Position numbers and translations under genes: made by a program
Source: Muribaculaceae bacterium
GTDB taxonomy: Bacteria; Bacillota; Clostridia; Lachnospirales; Lachnospiraceae
Length of the DNA: 64,000 nucleotides
Direction: 5' to 3'
NCBI GenBank assembly: GCA_023666425.1
Contig: JAMPCA010000001.1
Location: 1,158,570 to 1,222,569, forward strand
In this document: piece by piece, positions 7,905 through 15,710 of the stretch
How positions within the stretch are numbered: the stretch's first letter is position 1
Layout of the letters: the number at the start of each line of letters is the position of its first letter
The notes under the pieces: model-generated
Seen by the model: the letters and a program-made list of their open reading frames with translations, nothing else
Databases searched by the model: none
Told to the model about the DNA's origin: nothing

Positions 7905-9782
7905 CTACCTATATATACGCACATAACAAGTTTTCCTTTTGCTTTCAAATGAATTGATATACTCCCTATCTTCAACTATAGCCCTATCTGGATCATATAC
8001 TATAAACATTACTCCATATTCGTCTGGTATTTCTGTAATATCAGCAGCAATACCAACACTTGCAACTGATGGAGACGTACTCTTACGAATATATTTTCCT
8101 TCTATAAGCAAGTTTTCTTGTGACAAATCTGCTCGATAGTTTGTAATTCCAAACTTAATTACTGGAAATTCACGACTAAACTCTTTTTTCGCAGCTCCAA
8201 GCAATGCTTTTATTTTATCATTCATATCATTCTCATTTTTAGGTTTATCCGAATGAAACATAATTGATATGTTTTCTTTAAGAATTCTATCAATTTCCGC
8301 AACTCGTATATCCATTGGTGTCTTTAAATATTCTCTGTTATCTATCATATCCAAAAAAGAATTTTTTTCAACCTTCTTTCTTAAATTATCATTCTTCATA
8401 CGCATAATACTCGTTGCACGCAAAACAGAATCTCCATATCTCATAAACAAATCACATATTTCATTCATATTATCCTCAGCATTTTTACCCGGCCAAAATT
8501 TTAAAAGTGATGTCATCTCTTCTGGGTATTTTTTATACAACTCCATTGGAGAATTATATTCTTCCATACAAGCCAAGCGAAGTGTATTATATAATCTCTG
8601 CACAGTTTCCTTTCCAGGATTGGACAAAATAAAATCATTAGCATATGGAGCATCAAATTCGTCAAGATTCGCTGCATACATCGCAAAACGCCGATCAATA
8701 CATTGTGAACAGCATCCACAATGTGGTGCCATGCCCGGCTTATTTCGAGTAGAACTACAAGAAACCGCACTCGCCATTAAGTCTTTTTCTCCAAACTCTA
8801 AAAATTTCTTCACTATATCTTCTTTAGTTTTATTATAATATGGTGCTTCAACCAGAAAATCATTATCAAAAAAATGAAAAATCTTATTCATTAGACCTAA
8901 TGTTTTCGGGTGTGTCGTTCTACTGGCGCGCGCATTTATAACATCTGTCTGTGTAGGCAAATTGATGCTTGTAATACCATTTTCATATATATAAAATTTT
9001 TTCTTTCCTATACTGTGGCATATAGAAAATGCTATTGCGGAGAACAAAAACATTCTTGTTCTCTGAGTTTCCTCTTTACTAACCATTCCACAATTATTGC
9101 ACTGAAACCCATAGTCAATTAATCGATTTGGATATTTCTGATTAAGGTACTCTATTATATTTCTTTGAGTATGAATTACAGAATTATTTGCTTTATGACT
9201 AACGATAAGAAGCCTTTTATCCAAATCTGTATTAAGCCGTTCTATTACACCAGCAAGAGAATCTAAGCCACCTGAAAAAAGCATTACATCTACATTCTCA
9301 TTATCTCCAATTCGCTCCGCTTCGCTATTAAATATAGATAACTGTTTATAATCTTTTTTCGGTAATAACCCCTCTGTTGATTTTTCAAATACAAAAGTAT
9401 AACTGCGATCACCTGTCATAAAACATAACGCATCCGAAAGTGCTTTTTTCAAACTGCTATTTTCCCAAAAATCAATATCTAAAACAGGTATATGAAATTC
9501 AAAACTACGTGCCCAAGCATCATTACCTAAACTTGTTCTTTCTCCTCTATTAACTTGCCGATCTGCACAAAAAACCATTGCAGCAATATACAAAAAATCT
9601 AGGATACGAGAAGGCAGTGTTTCTGGATCATTAACAAATTTATCATAACCAATAACAATATTCTGTTCCAAGTCATTGCAATCATAATTTATCAGGTTTA
9701 TTTCCTCTGATTCACATTTATCAGAATGACACAATTCTCCACAATATACTTGAACTAGCTTAAGAGGCTTATTATCTATCAT
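7905..9782 (-). CDS. QueC/QatC-like deazaguanine enzyme with predicted C-terminal PD-(D/E)XK nuclease domain
   Basis: 625 residues, against about 220-230 for housekeeping QueC. Seen: PP-loop ATP-pyrophosphatase motif MLFSGGLDS (residues 167-175), RTRMFLF (241-247), ENGITSINLPTQ (267-278), SRTTHP (287-292) and zinc ligands C342, C355, C358, C361 in HCGCCSQCIDRRFA. These are shared with the defence-associated QatC/Cap9 branch of QueC. About residues 515-625 look like a DpnII/MboI-type restriction fold: N-E-N-D-M start, YRADLS (D552), LLIEGKY (E561, K563), then VMFIVYDPDRAIVED. Its start overlaps the stop of the upstream gene by 11 nt, so the two are coupled. Inferred: it transfers a 7-deazaguanine group to its partner's N-terminus and carries its own nuclease. 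The nuclease call is motif-based. Confidence 0.8.
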   Translation of the reverse strand: MIDNKPLKLVQVYCGELCHSDKCESEEINLINYDCNDLEQNIVIGYDKFVNDPETLPSRILDFLYIAAMVFCADRQVNRGERTSLGNDAWARSFEFHIPVLDIDFWENSSLKKALSDALCFMTGDRSYTFVFEKSTEGLLPKKDYKQLSIFNSEAERIGDNENVDVMLFSGGLDSLAGVIERLNTDLDKRLLIVSHKANNSVIHTQRNIIEYLNQKYPNRLIDYGFQCNNCGMVSKEETQRTRMFLFSAIAFSICHSIGKKKFYIYENGITSINLPTQTDVINARASRTTHPKTLGLMNKIFHFFDNDFLVEAPYYNKTKEDIVKKFLEFGEKDLMASAVSCSSTRNKPGMAPHCGCCSQCIDRRFAMYAANLDEFDAPYANDFILSNPGKETVQRLYNTLRLACMEEYNSPMELYKKYPEEMTSLLKFWPGKNAEDNMNEICDLFMRYGDSVLRATSIMRMKNDNLRKKVEKNSFLDMIDNREYLKTPMDIRVAEIDRILKENISIMFHSDKPKNENDMNDKIKALLGAAKKEFSREFPVIKFGITNYRADLSQENLLIEGKYIRKSTSPSVASVGIAADITEIPDEYGVMFIVYDPDRAIVEDREYINSFESKRKTCYVRIYR

Positions 9783-10554
9783 GTTCAGCCTCCCTTCTCA
9801 ACTCCTCGCGCATTTTCGCAAATGAAAGGGTCAAAAATGATACCATCTCATCATGTGATGGTGCTGAATTAACAGCATATTTATTAAACCAGCCAGCTGC
9901 AAAAGACTGCATTAACTTTGATATTTCAAAAGCATGATCAGCTATAGAACTCGCTTGTTCTGTAAGCATTTTTGTAAAATTATCTAATTGACGATAATCA
10001 TTGATTGACGATGCTGCTTCACGTTCTACATAATACTTTATTTGCTTGTCAGTAAAAACAGCAAAAAATGAACGTGCCATTTCACAAAATGCTGCACCTG
10101 TCCCAGCATTTACAAATGGACTTCTATTTTCTCCACAAAAAAGACTTAATTGTCCATCATTATGATTTTCATAATACTTAATAATTGACTGCATAGCAGC
10201 GTCTTTTGCCAACTTATTAATTTCACAAGATCCCTGTTCAACAGAAATATACTCCTGCGCACTTGAAACCAAGGACAACAACGACATTTCTTCATCAACA
10301 TCGTATCCATTACTATTTAAATATGCAATTTGATCCGATTGCTTTGCTGAAAAAGCCAAATTTGCCAAATATGATATCGCTTTAATTATCGACTCATCAT
10401 ATGGCAATATTTCATATGTATTCCGAATAGCATCTAATGTATTATTAGCAATTTGAAGAACTACATCTGAATCTCCGCCAAAAAGAGACAAACTTTGCAC
10501 TATACTATTCCATTGTTTTGTATGTGGCAAAAAGCCTATGCGCACATGTCCCAT
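9772..10554 (-). CDS. Met-Gly partner protein of the QueC-like enzyme (unknown family)
   Basis: 260 residues beginning MGHVRIGFLPHTKQW, mostly alpha-helical. I recognise no enzyme motif. The start is well fixed: GGAG lies 8 nt before the ATG. Gly2 means the Met should be removed, exposing an N-terminal glycine. Known: in type IV CBASS, and by relation in Qat, a QueC-like enzyme is reported to attach a 7-amido-7-deazaguanine to the N-terminus of a partner protein. The 11-nt overlap with the QueC-like gene fits an enzyme-substrate pair. Inferred role: the sensor or modified subunit of a two-gene defence module. It is not a CD-NTase by sequence. Confidence 0.6.
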   Translation of the reverse strand: MGHVRIGFLPHTKQWNSIVQSLSLFGGDSDVVLQIANNTLDAIRNTYEILPYDESIIKAISYLANLAFSAKQSDQIAYLNSNGYDVDEEMSLLSLVSSAQEYISVEQGSCEINKLAKDAAMQSIIKYYENHNDGQLSLFCGENRSPFVNAGTGAAFCEMARSFFAVFTDKQIKYYVEREAASSINDYRQLDNFTKMLTEQASSIADHAFEISKLMQSFAAGWFNKYAVNSAPSHDEMVSFLTLSFAKMREELRREAEHDR

Positions 10555-10678
10555 GTAACCAACTCCATTTTACAATAAATATTTCTTCTCTTGCTTTCTA
10601 TCTCTTATTATAATTTTCCATTACAAAATAATTCCATTACACAAAATAATTCAGTTTTATTTACATTTCCCAAAAGTT

Positions 10679-11596
10679 TTATCTCGGCCCCAAAAACTTA
10701 TCCCCATTCAAATGTATCATATGTTCCGGTATTTCCGCAATCCAGACTTCCGTTTCCCATGCCAATGTTTCCGAAAACCTCTTATACGTCTTAAAATCCA
10801 AAAACGCTGTCACAAAAATTTTCCCTGCTGCTACATTTTTTGTCATCTCTGTTAATTCCAATATCCTTTTGGCATCCATCGGTCCAACAGAAGTCACCGA
10901 TTCCACAAAATAAATCCAATCCTTATCTCCCCTATACAAAACCACATCCGGCATCTTATCATGTAATGTAATTTCAAACCCCAATTCCGTCAATTTGTCT
11001 ACATTCTTTACCAAGTCCTTCTCTATGGTATCCCCAACATATAAACATTCCGAATTTGGAGCAAACCGAGGGGCAAATTCCTCAATAATAGCCTTTTGCA
11101 GCTCATTATGCTTGCCTGCTGAAAACTGAAAATCAAGTCCGTTAATACGCACCGGCATCATTGTCATCTTCTTTTTAGACGCATACATATCCACCAGTTT
11201 TTCATGGTATGCCAAAAAACGATTTACGGCTTTTTGCCATTCCGATGTCTGAAATGCCCTTATCGTCTGCAATGCTTCTTCCGTAAGCCTATACCTATAA
11301 TTAGGGCTGTTCGTGGCTTCGCCATTATCTTCAACCAACGCTGCCGTCCGAAAATGGTGTAATGCCTGCTTGCGAAATGTTTCCCTGCTGTTCTCTGCAT
11401 AGGTCACTCCATAATTTATATTGGCAAATTGAATCATATCGTGAATCCGAATCCACGCATTATCCGCATCCGACCAGTCCATATCCGGCTTTATGCCTGC
11501 CATTGCCAGCAAAACCAGACAGCAAATATCTGCCTGCTGCGCTTTAGGCATCCCAAGCATTTTCAAAACTTCTCTTGCTTCGTCAATTTTATCCAC
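10679..11596 (-). CDS. BsuBI/PstI-family type II restriction endonuclease
   Basis: 305 residues. The N-terminal helical domain contains YAENSRETFRKQALHHF, a hallmark of the BsuBI/PstI family. The C-terminal catalytic domain contains YVGDTIEKDL, MPDVVLYRG, WIYFVESVTSVGPM and KIFVTAFLDF, again family signatures. Family members cut CTGCAG, although specificity should be tested. It overlaps the methyltransferase gene by 8 nt (translational coupling, methyltransferase first), which ensures that protection precedes cleavage. The length is normal for the family, with no frameshift. The 124 bp downstream (10555-10678) are AT-rich with no gene. Confidence 0.9.
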   Translation of the reverse strand: MDKIDEAREVLKMLGMPKAQQADICCLVLLAMAGIKPDMDWSDADNAWIRIHDMIQFANINYGVTYAENSRETFRKQALHHFRTAALVEDNGEATNSPNYRYRLTEEALQTIRAFQTSEWQKAVNRFLAYHEKLVDMYASKKKMTMMPVRINGLDFQFSAGKHNELQKAIIEEFAPRFAPNSECLYVGDTIEKDLVKNVDKLTELGFEITLHDKMPDVVLYRGDKDWIYFVESVTSVGPMDAKRILELTEMTKNVAAGKIFVTAFLDFKTYKRFSETLAWETEVWIAEIPEHMIHLNGDKFLGPR

Positions 11597-13115
11597 AGTA
11601 CCCCTCCAGTATCATATTACAGCTATTCTCCGACATATCTTTGCTGTTCATCAGTTTTCTTCCCATTTCCTGTATGCTCTCCAAATCCGGCACCGGCATA
11701 GAATTGATCTCCGTAGAATTGACCTGCGTAGAACCATTCAAAATCCGATAGTATTCGTCATACAATGTCGAATTAAATAGTACATACAATCCATATACAA
11801 GGCACTCCGACATCTCAGACAGCAGCCCATCCACAAAATTTATTTTATTCTGCGTACTTATCTTTGTATATTGCGGATAGTTTTTTGACAAATACACTCC
11901 ACACTGCAACCTACGACGTTCCTCTTTTGCCGTAAATCGCTTCACAAACAAATAATTCCGATTCTCCTGCAATAACCCCCTCTGATTTGTCACCACATAT
12001 TCATGCTCTTTTTGAATCGGGAACTGCACCTTCCCCTGCCGAATATGCTGCGAATAAAAGAGCGGTATCGCCCCTTCTTCTTCTGTATCCCGAAGAATTT
12101 CCCGATTGCGAAAATCAACAGTCAGCCCCGTTTTCATCTTCAACCCAATATCTGGCAATGTTTTGTCAAACTGATGAAGTTTTTCCAAAACATCAACTTC
12201 CTCCTGATTTGTTACCAAATATACATAGTAATCCTTGTCCGAAACCACCAGATTGTATGGCACGCTTAAAGACATCAAATCAGCAAAATCATGATTGGAT
12301 TCCGAAGACGTAATCGTAACCCTCTCCGGCTCTTTTGCTGTCTTCTTCACTTTAATAATGATTGTTTCCTGCAGCACCTGTTCCTTATCAAAGACCTTGT
12401 TCCGGCTTACAAACAAATGAACATGCTCTAATTTCCCTTCCGCAAGAAAATATTCACGGAATCTTTTAAAATATGCTCCCGAAGTCCAGGAACGAGGGAT
12501 AATATAGACCATCTCCCCATTCTTTTTCAAATTAAAAAGCCCCATTGCCGCAAAAATAAAATACATATTTGGCGCACCATAACATACATCCGGCATCGCT
12601 TTCGCTTCCGGCGCATCTTTTGAGATCTTCATATAAGGAGGATTGCCAATCACAAAATCAAATTTCTTTGGATCGGGATTTCCGCCAATCATATAGTTAA
12701 AATCCAGATATTGGCTCATAATATAATTATCAGTCAACACATGGATTGACAACTTTTTTGAAGAATGTTCCCTGCAATATTCCAAGTTACTATATAAAAG
12801 GGGCAATACATTCTCATCATTTTCATAGCAGGTTAGTTCTATTTCTTCAACTGTCGCAATTGTTTCCATGTATTCAATAAATGCACACGACAATATGCCC
12901 GACCCTGCTCCGGCATCTAACACGCTGATTTTCGACATATCCTCTGGAATATGATATAGCCCCGCCATAAATTGGGCTGTTTCCTTGCTTGTAAAGAACT
13001 GCCCATATTTTTTACGTTCTTTCTTCGGCATATCTTCAATATACTGATTTGTCAATTCAATAACTTTTTCTAGCATTTCTATCCCCGCCACGATTTCCAA
13101 TTTTGTTACCATCAT
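11589..13115 (-). CDS. Adenine-specific DNA methyltransferase (M.BsuBI/PstI type)
   Basis: 508 residues. SAM-binding motif VLDAGAGSGIL (about 46-56), catalytic NPPY in DFVIGNPPYMKIS (about 137), and the family's KYGQFFTSKETAQFMAGL (about 36-53 from the first Met). This is an N6-adenine gamma-class methyltransferase whose C-terminal half acts as target recognition domain. It partners the adjacent BsuBI/PstI-type endonuclease, so the likely target is CTGCAG. Start uncertain: the first ATG has no clear Shine-Dalgarno, whereas an ATG at 13076 is preceded by GGGG. A palindrome at 13212-13235 upstream may regulate it. Confidence 0.9.
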   Translation of the reverse strand: MMVTKLEIVAGIEMLEKVIELTNQYIEDMPKKERKKYGQFFTSKETAQFMAGLYHIPEDMSKISVLDAGAGSGILSCAFIEYMETIATVEEIELTCYENDENVLPLLYSNLEYCREHSSKKLSIHVLTDNYIMSQYLDFNYMIGGNPDPKKFDFVIGNPPYMKISKDAPEAKAMPDVCYGAPNMYFIFAAMGLFNLKKNGEMVYIIPRSWTSGAYFKRFREYFLAEGKLEHVHLFVSRNKVFDKEQVLQETIIIKVKKTAKEPERVTITSSESNHDFADLMSLSVPYNLVVSDKDYYVYLVTNQEEVDVLEKLHQFDKTLPDIGLKMKTGLTVDFRNREILRDTEEEGAIPLFYSQHIRQGKVQFPIQKEHEYVVTNQRGLLQENRNYLFVKRFTAKEERRRLQCGVYLSKNYPQYTKISTQNKINFVDGLLSEMSECLVYGLYVLFNSTLYDEYYRILNGSTQVNSTEINSMPVPDLESIQEMGRKLMNSKDMSENSCNMILEGYCG

Positions 13116-13145
13116 ACCATATAAACACCCAATTTTCTACAAAAA

Positions 13146-13235
13146 TGTGGCAGCCTGTCAATTTTTCCTACTTTCAGACTGCCACATAAATCCTTTCCCT
13201 GTTTGCCTTATTTACATGACGCTAGCGTCATGTAA
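13146..13235. promoter_or_regulatory. Stem-loop and 24-bp perfect palindrome upstream of the R-M operon
   Basis: TGTGGCAG (13146-13153) pairs with CTGCCACA (13179-13186), extended by an inner CTG/CAG. Next comes a perfect 24-bp palindrome at 13212-13235 whose half is TTACATGACGCT. Both lie in the 180-bp gap between a broken gene and the methyltransferase start. No controller-protein gene is present. Possible roles are operator, transcription terminator of the relaxase operon, or recombination scar. Confidence 0.5.
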
Positions 13236-13297
13236 GAAATAATCATCGAAGGAAATATAATTTCAAATCGAAGCGTTTGTCTCTACTATTGCTGTTG

Positions 13298-13612
13298 TTA
13301 CTTTACAAATCCCCTTTCTAGCTTATCCCGCTGATTTTTCAACTCATTCTGCTTTTCATAAAGACTGTTCCGCTCTTTACACAATTCCTTCATTCGTTCC
13401 AGCTTGTTCCTAATCCCCTCCCGACATTCCGGCTCTATCTTTTTATATTCGCCTGTCAGATTACGGATTGTGCTGTTGTTCTGCTTAATCTACTCTGAAA
13501 TGCAAATCCAGTCAATCAGGTTTCGCACTTCCGCATCAACATCATATAAATCCGTTTCCGTCAAAATCTTTGCACATAGCCGCACCATTACTTGTTTCTC
13601 TGTATCTGTCAT
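13298..13612 (-). pseudogene. Small element gene interrupted by an in-frame TAG
   Basis: Reading from ATG 13610-13612 gives MTDTEKQVMVRLCAKILTE... for 39 codons, then TAG, then an open frame of about 64 codons rich in Lys, Glu and Asn (KLERMKELCKERNSLYEKQ) to TAA at 13298. Both halves read like one charged, coiled-coil-forming small protein of about 104 residues. A single base change would restore it. It lies 9 nt from the next gene upstream in the relaxase operon. No function is recognised. Confidence 0.6.
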
Positions 13613-13621
13613 ATTCTACCC

Positions 13622-13990
13622 TCAACTTTCATATCTGAAAAATTCCCTTGCCAACGCTTCTGCCATACTCTTGCTATATCCCTGTTTCAGATACCCTTGA
13701 ACAATCGTTCCAAACGTATTCTTTACCATATCCGCCTCTATATCGCAGTATGCCTGCATTTCCCCCGACAGTGCCATTACAACATACTCTATCGGCTTGT
13801 CATCTAACAATTTATGCAGCTTGGCCAGCGACTGTTCGGTGACATTCAGATGTGCTTCTACTTCCTCGCACTTTATACGCAAGATGTTCTTATCTGTAAA
13901 ATACACCTCCACATAGCCATTATCCATGTTATACTCGCAGCTTGCAATATTCTCTACAGAATACATTCCTTCCCAATTTCTGTTATCCAT
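13622..13990 (-). CDS. Hypothetical element protein (DUF6061-like N-terminus)
   Basis: 122 residues behind AAAGGA. The N-terminal part (ASCEYNMDNGYVEVYFTDKNILRIKCEEVEAHL) is a beta-rich stretch resembling DUF6061-type small proteins of clostridial mobile elements. The later part has PIEYVVMALSGEMQAYCD, also seen in that family. The C-terminus (YLKQGYSKSMAEALAREFFRY) is helical. It is encoded 15 nt after the relaxase gene, so it probably belongs to the mobilization operon. Function unknown. Confidence 0.5.
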   Translation of the reverse strand: MDNRNWEGMYSVENIASCEYNMDNGYVEVYFTDKNILRIKCEEVEAHLNVTEQSLAKLHKLLDDKPIEYVVMALSGEMQAYCDIEADMVKNTFGTIVQGYLKQGYSKSMAEALAREFFRYES

Positions 13991-14005
13991 CCTATCAATC
14001 CTTTC

Positions 14006-15376
14006 TCATCTGCTAATTCCATATGTTCTGTTACGCTGTTTTTCTTTTTGTGCAATCCGTTCCAATTCTCTTGCATTTGTTATAATCGCATCAATTTTAT
14101 CCGCTCCGGCATATCGTTTCACACGTTCAAAATCATCCGCCTTTTCCTGTAACTGCTCCAATTTTGAAGATTGCTGGTGTATCCTAACTTTATAAAACTC
14201 TACGTCTTTTGTCTGCTTTGTAGTTTTTTCCTTCAGTTTCTTGTTTTCTTCTGTAAGTCTGACACACCTTATCGTAAGGCTTTTTACCGTATCTTTCAGC
14301 TTTATCACAAGCGGCGCTGCGTTTTTCTCCCGGTAAGATTTTGCAGTCATCAGCATACCTGTCTCCGGCAACTGCCATTTGGCATCTTCATCATAGATAT
14401 GTACGTTGCGCTCCATGGTTTCCTTAGACTGCGCCATTTTATTGATTTCCTTCTGTAATTTTCTCTGCTGCTGCTCCAATTCTCCATTATCGGATAATAA
14501 CTTTTTTCTGCTTTCAATCAGTCCGTCCGTTTCCTGCCTCAGCAGAACATTTTTTGCAGAAAGTTCTGATACTTCCTGCCTAATCGCATCGCCTTCGTTT
14601 TTCATCCGCTCTGTTTCTTTCTCTGCTAAAATCTGCTGGCTGACAATCTCGGACAGCTCCGCCTTTCCATCAAGCAATGCCTGATCCAGTTTTGCAACTT
14701 CCTTTTCCCGCTCCTGTTTCTTATAATTAAGCACGGAAAGATGTTTGTTATGTGTCCCCAGGTGTTTCCACTGTATCCCATACCGCCCCATCACCTTTGA
14801 AAGCTCCTGCTTCTCTGACTCTATCCACTGGTTCCATTCTGATTCGCCCCTGCTGCCGCCGTGGAATCCCTGCGCCGCTAACGCTCCCTTTAATGACACC
14901 CTTGTGTCAAGCCCCCGTTTACTGCCGCAGATAAAGGGAACAAAATCAATGTGGACGTGCGGCTTTTCTTCGTCCATATGAAGATACGCTGAAAATACAT
15001 ACAGATGCGGGTTCCTCCGCTGAAAATCCTGCATAAAATCAACCAGTATTTCTTTTGCCAATTGTCCGTTTTCACTTCTCGCATTCATATCGTCCTTATT
15101 GCCAATCTGCAAAATCACTTCATGGAATGGCTTTTCCTGTTTGCCGCGCTCAATCTTTTTATAATAATCGTCTATTTTTCTGTCATTGCGTTTCTGTTTC
15201 GCATTGTATCTTTCCAACGCATCATCAAATAATTTGTGATACACATCTTTGATATTCTCCTGGCAGAACTCCACATTGTATTTTGTCCGTGTGCTGTCTA
15301 TGTGCTTTGCATGAAATCTTCTTTTGTTATGGTTCTCCGAACCTTTTCCCATCATGCCGCTAATCGTTCTTTCCAA
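14006..15376 (-). CDS. MobV-family (Mob/Pre) relaxase
   Basis: 456 residues. The N-terminal nuclease domain carries the three-histidine metal motif in HMDEEKPHVHIDFVP (about residues 132-146) and an upstream RTKYNVEFC segment. The C-terminal 230 residues are a long coiled coil (ERMKNEGDAIRQEVSELSAK and similar). Start TTG at 15374-15376, 8 nt behind AGGAGG. Known: MobV relaxases nick at oriT next to their gene and pilot the strand into a recipient using a conjugation machine supplied in trans. The hairpin-rich region directly upstream (15431-15562) is the natural candidate for its target. Confidence 0.9.
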   Translation of the reverse strand: MERTISGMMGKGSENHNKRRFHAKHIDSTRTKYNVEFCQENIKDVYHKLFDDALERYNAKQKRNDRKIDDYYKKIERGKQEKPFHEVILQIGNKDDMNARSENGQLAKEILVDFMQDFQRRNPHLYVFSAYLHMDEEKPHVHIDFVPFICGSKRGLDTRVSLKGALAAQGFHGGSRGESEWNQWIESEKQELSKVMGRYGIQWKHLGTHNKHLSVLNYKKQEREKEVAKLDQALLDGKAELSEIVSQQILAEKETERMKNEGDAIRQEVSELSAKNVLLRQETDGLIESRKKLLSDNGELEQQQRKLQKEINKMAQSKETMERNVHIYDEDAKWQLPETGMLMTAKSYREKNAAPLVIKLKDTVKSLTIRCVRLTEENKKLKEKTTKQTKDVEFYKVRIHQQSSKLEQLQEKADDFERVKRYAGADKIDAIITNARELERIAQKEKQRNRTYGISR

Positions 15377-15430
15377 TAAAAATACCTCCTGCTTTATTTA
15401 TTTTTTAGTGCCAGATACAGCACAGGCTTT

Positions 15431-15562
15431 GTTACTTTCCCGAAAGTAACGCAAAAGCGCTTTTGACAGGCTGCGCTCTATCAAAAGCGCCTTTGCGCCC
15501 TGCCGGGAGCTAGCTGTCCGCTGGACAGCTTACCGTCCTACGGACGGAGCGGCTTTCGCCGC
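15431..15562. repeat. Hairpin cluster next to the relaxase gene, candidate oriT of element 2
   Basis: Five consecutive inverted repeats: GTTACTTTC/GAAAGTAAC (15431-15450), GCGCTTTTGA/TCAAAAGCGC (15457-15490), AGCTGTCC/GGACAGCT (15512-15530), CCGTCC/GGACGG (15533-15547) and GCGGC/GCCGC (15549-15562). They fill the non-coding gap upstream of the MobV gene. MobV origins of transfer are typically short hairpins just upstream of mob. The TGTCC-N3-GGACA palindrome recurs in element 1 at 61-75. Confidence 0.55.
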
Positions 15563-15591
15563 CTTTCTGCCGTTACTATCCGGCTTTCTCC

Positions 15592-15696
15592 CAACAGCGC
15601 AACATTGCAATGTCTGTAATCTTTGCAACCTTGCAATCTTCAAGAACGCAGTTTCAAGACTGCAAATTTCTAATACCCTGCATTGTTGCGCTGTTG
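15592..15696. repeat. 18-bp inverted repeat with TTGCAA-type iterons, candidate replication origin
   Basis: CAACAGCGCAACATTGCA (15592-15609) is the reverse complement of 15679-15696 with one mismatch. The 69 bp between them contain repeated TTGCAA/TTGCA units. It lies between the RepA-like ATPase gene and the candidate oriT. Iterated short sites inside a larger inverted repeat beside a helicase-like gene suggest an origin, but a terminator or recombination site is also possible. Confidence 0.4.
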
Positions 15697-15710
15697 CCTT
15701 GCTCTGTCCG

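Noticed and set aside
7905-10554. Complete Qat system (QatABCD)
   Set aside because: Only a QatC-like enzyme and one partner are present. There is no AAA ATPase (QatA) or TatD-type nuclease (QatD) within the element, and the partner N-terminus differs from what I recall of QatB.
9772-10554. CD-NTase sensor of a type IV CBASS
   Set aside because: No Gly-Ser ... Asp-x-Asp nucleotidyltransferase motif is visible in the 260-residue partner, and no Cap10/Cap11-like genes are nearby.
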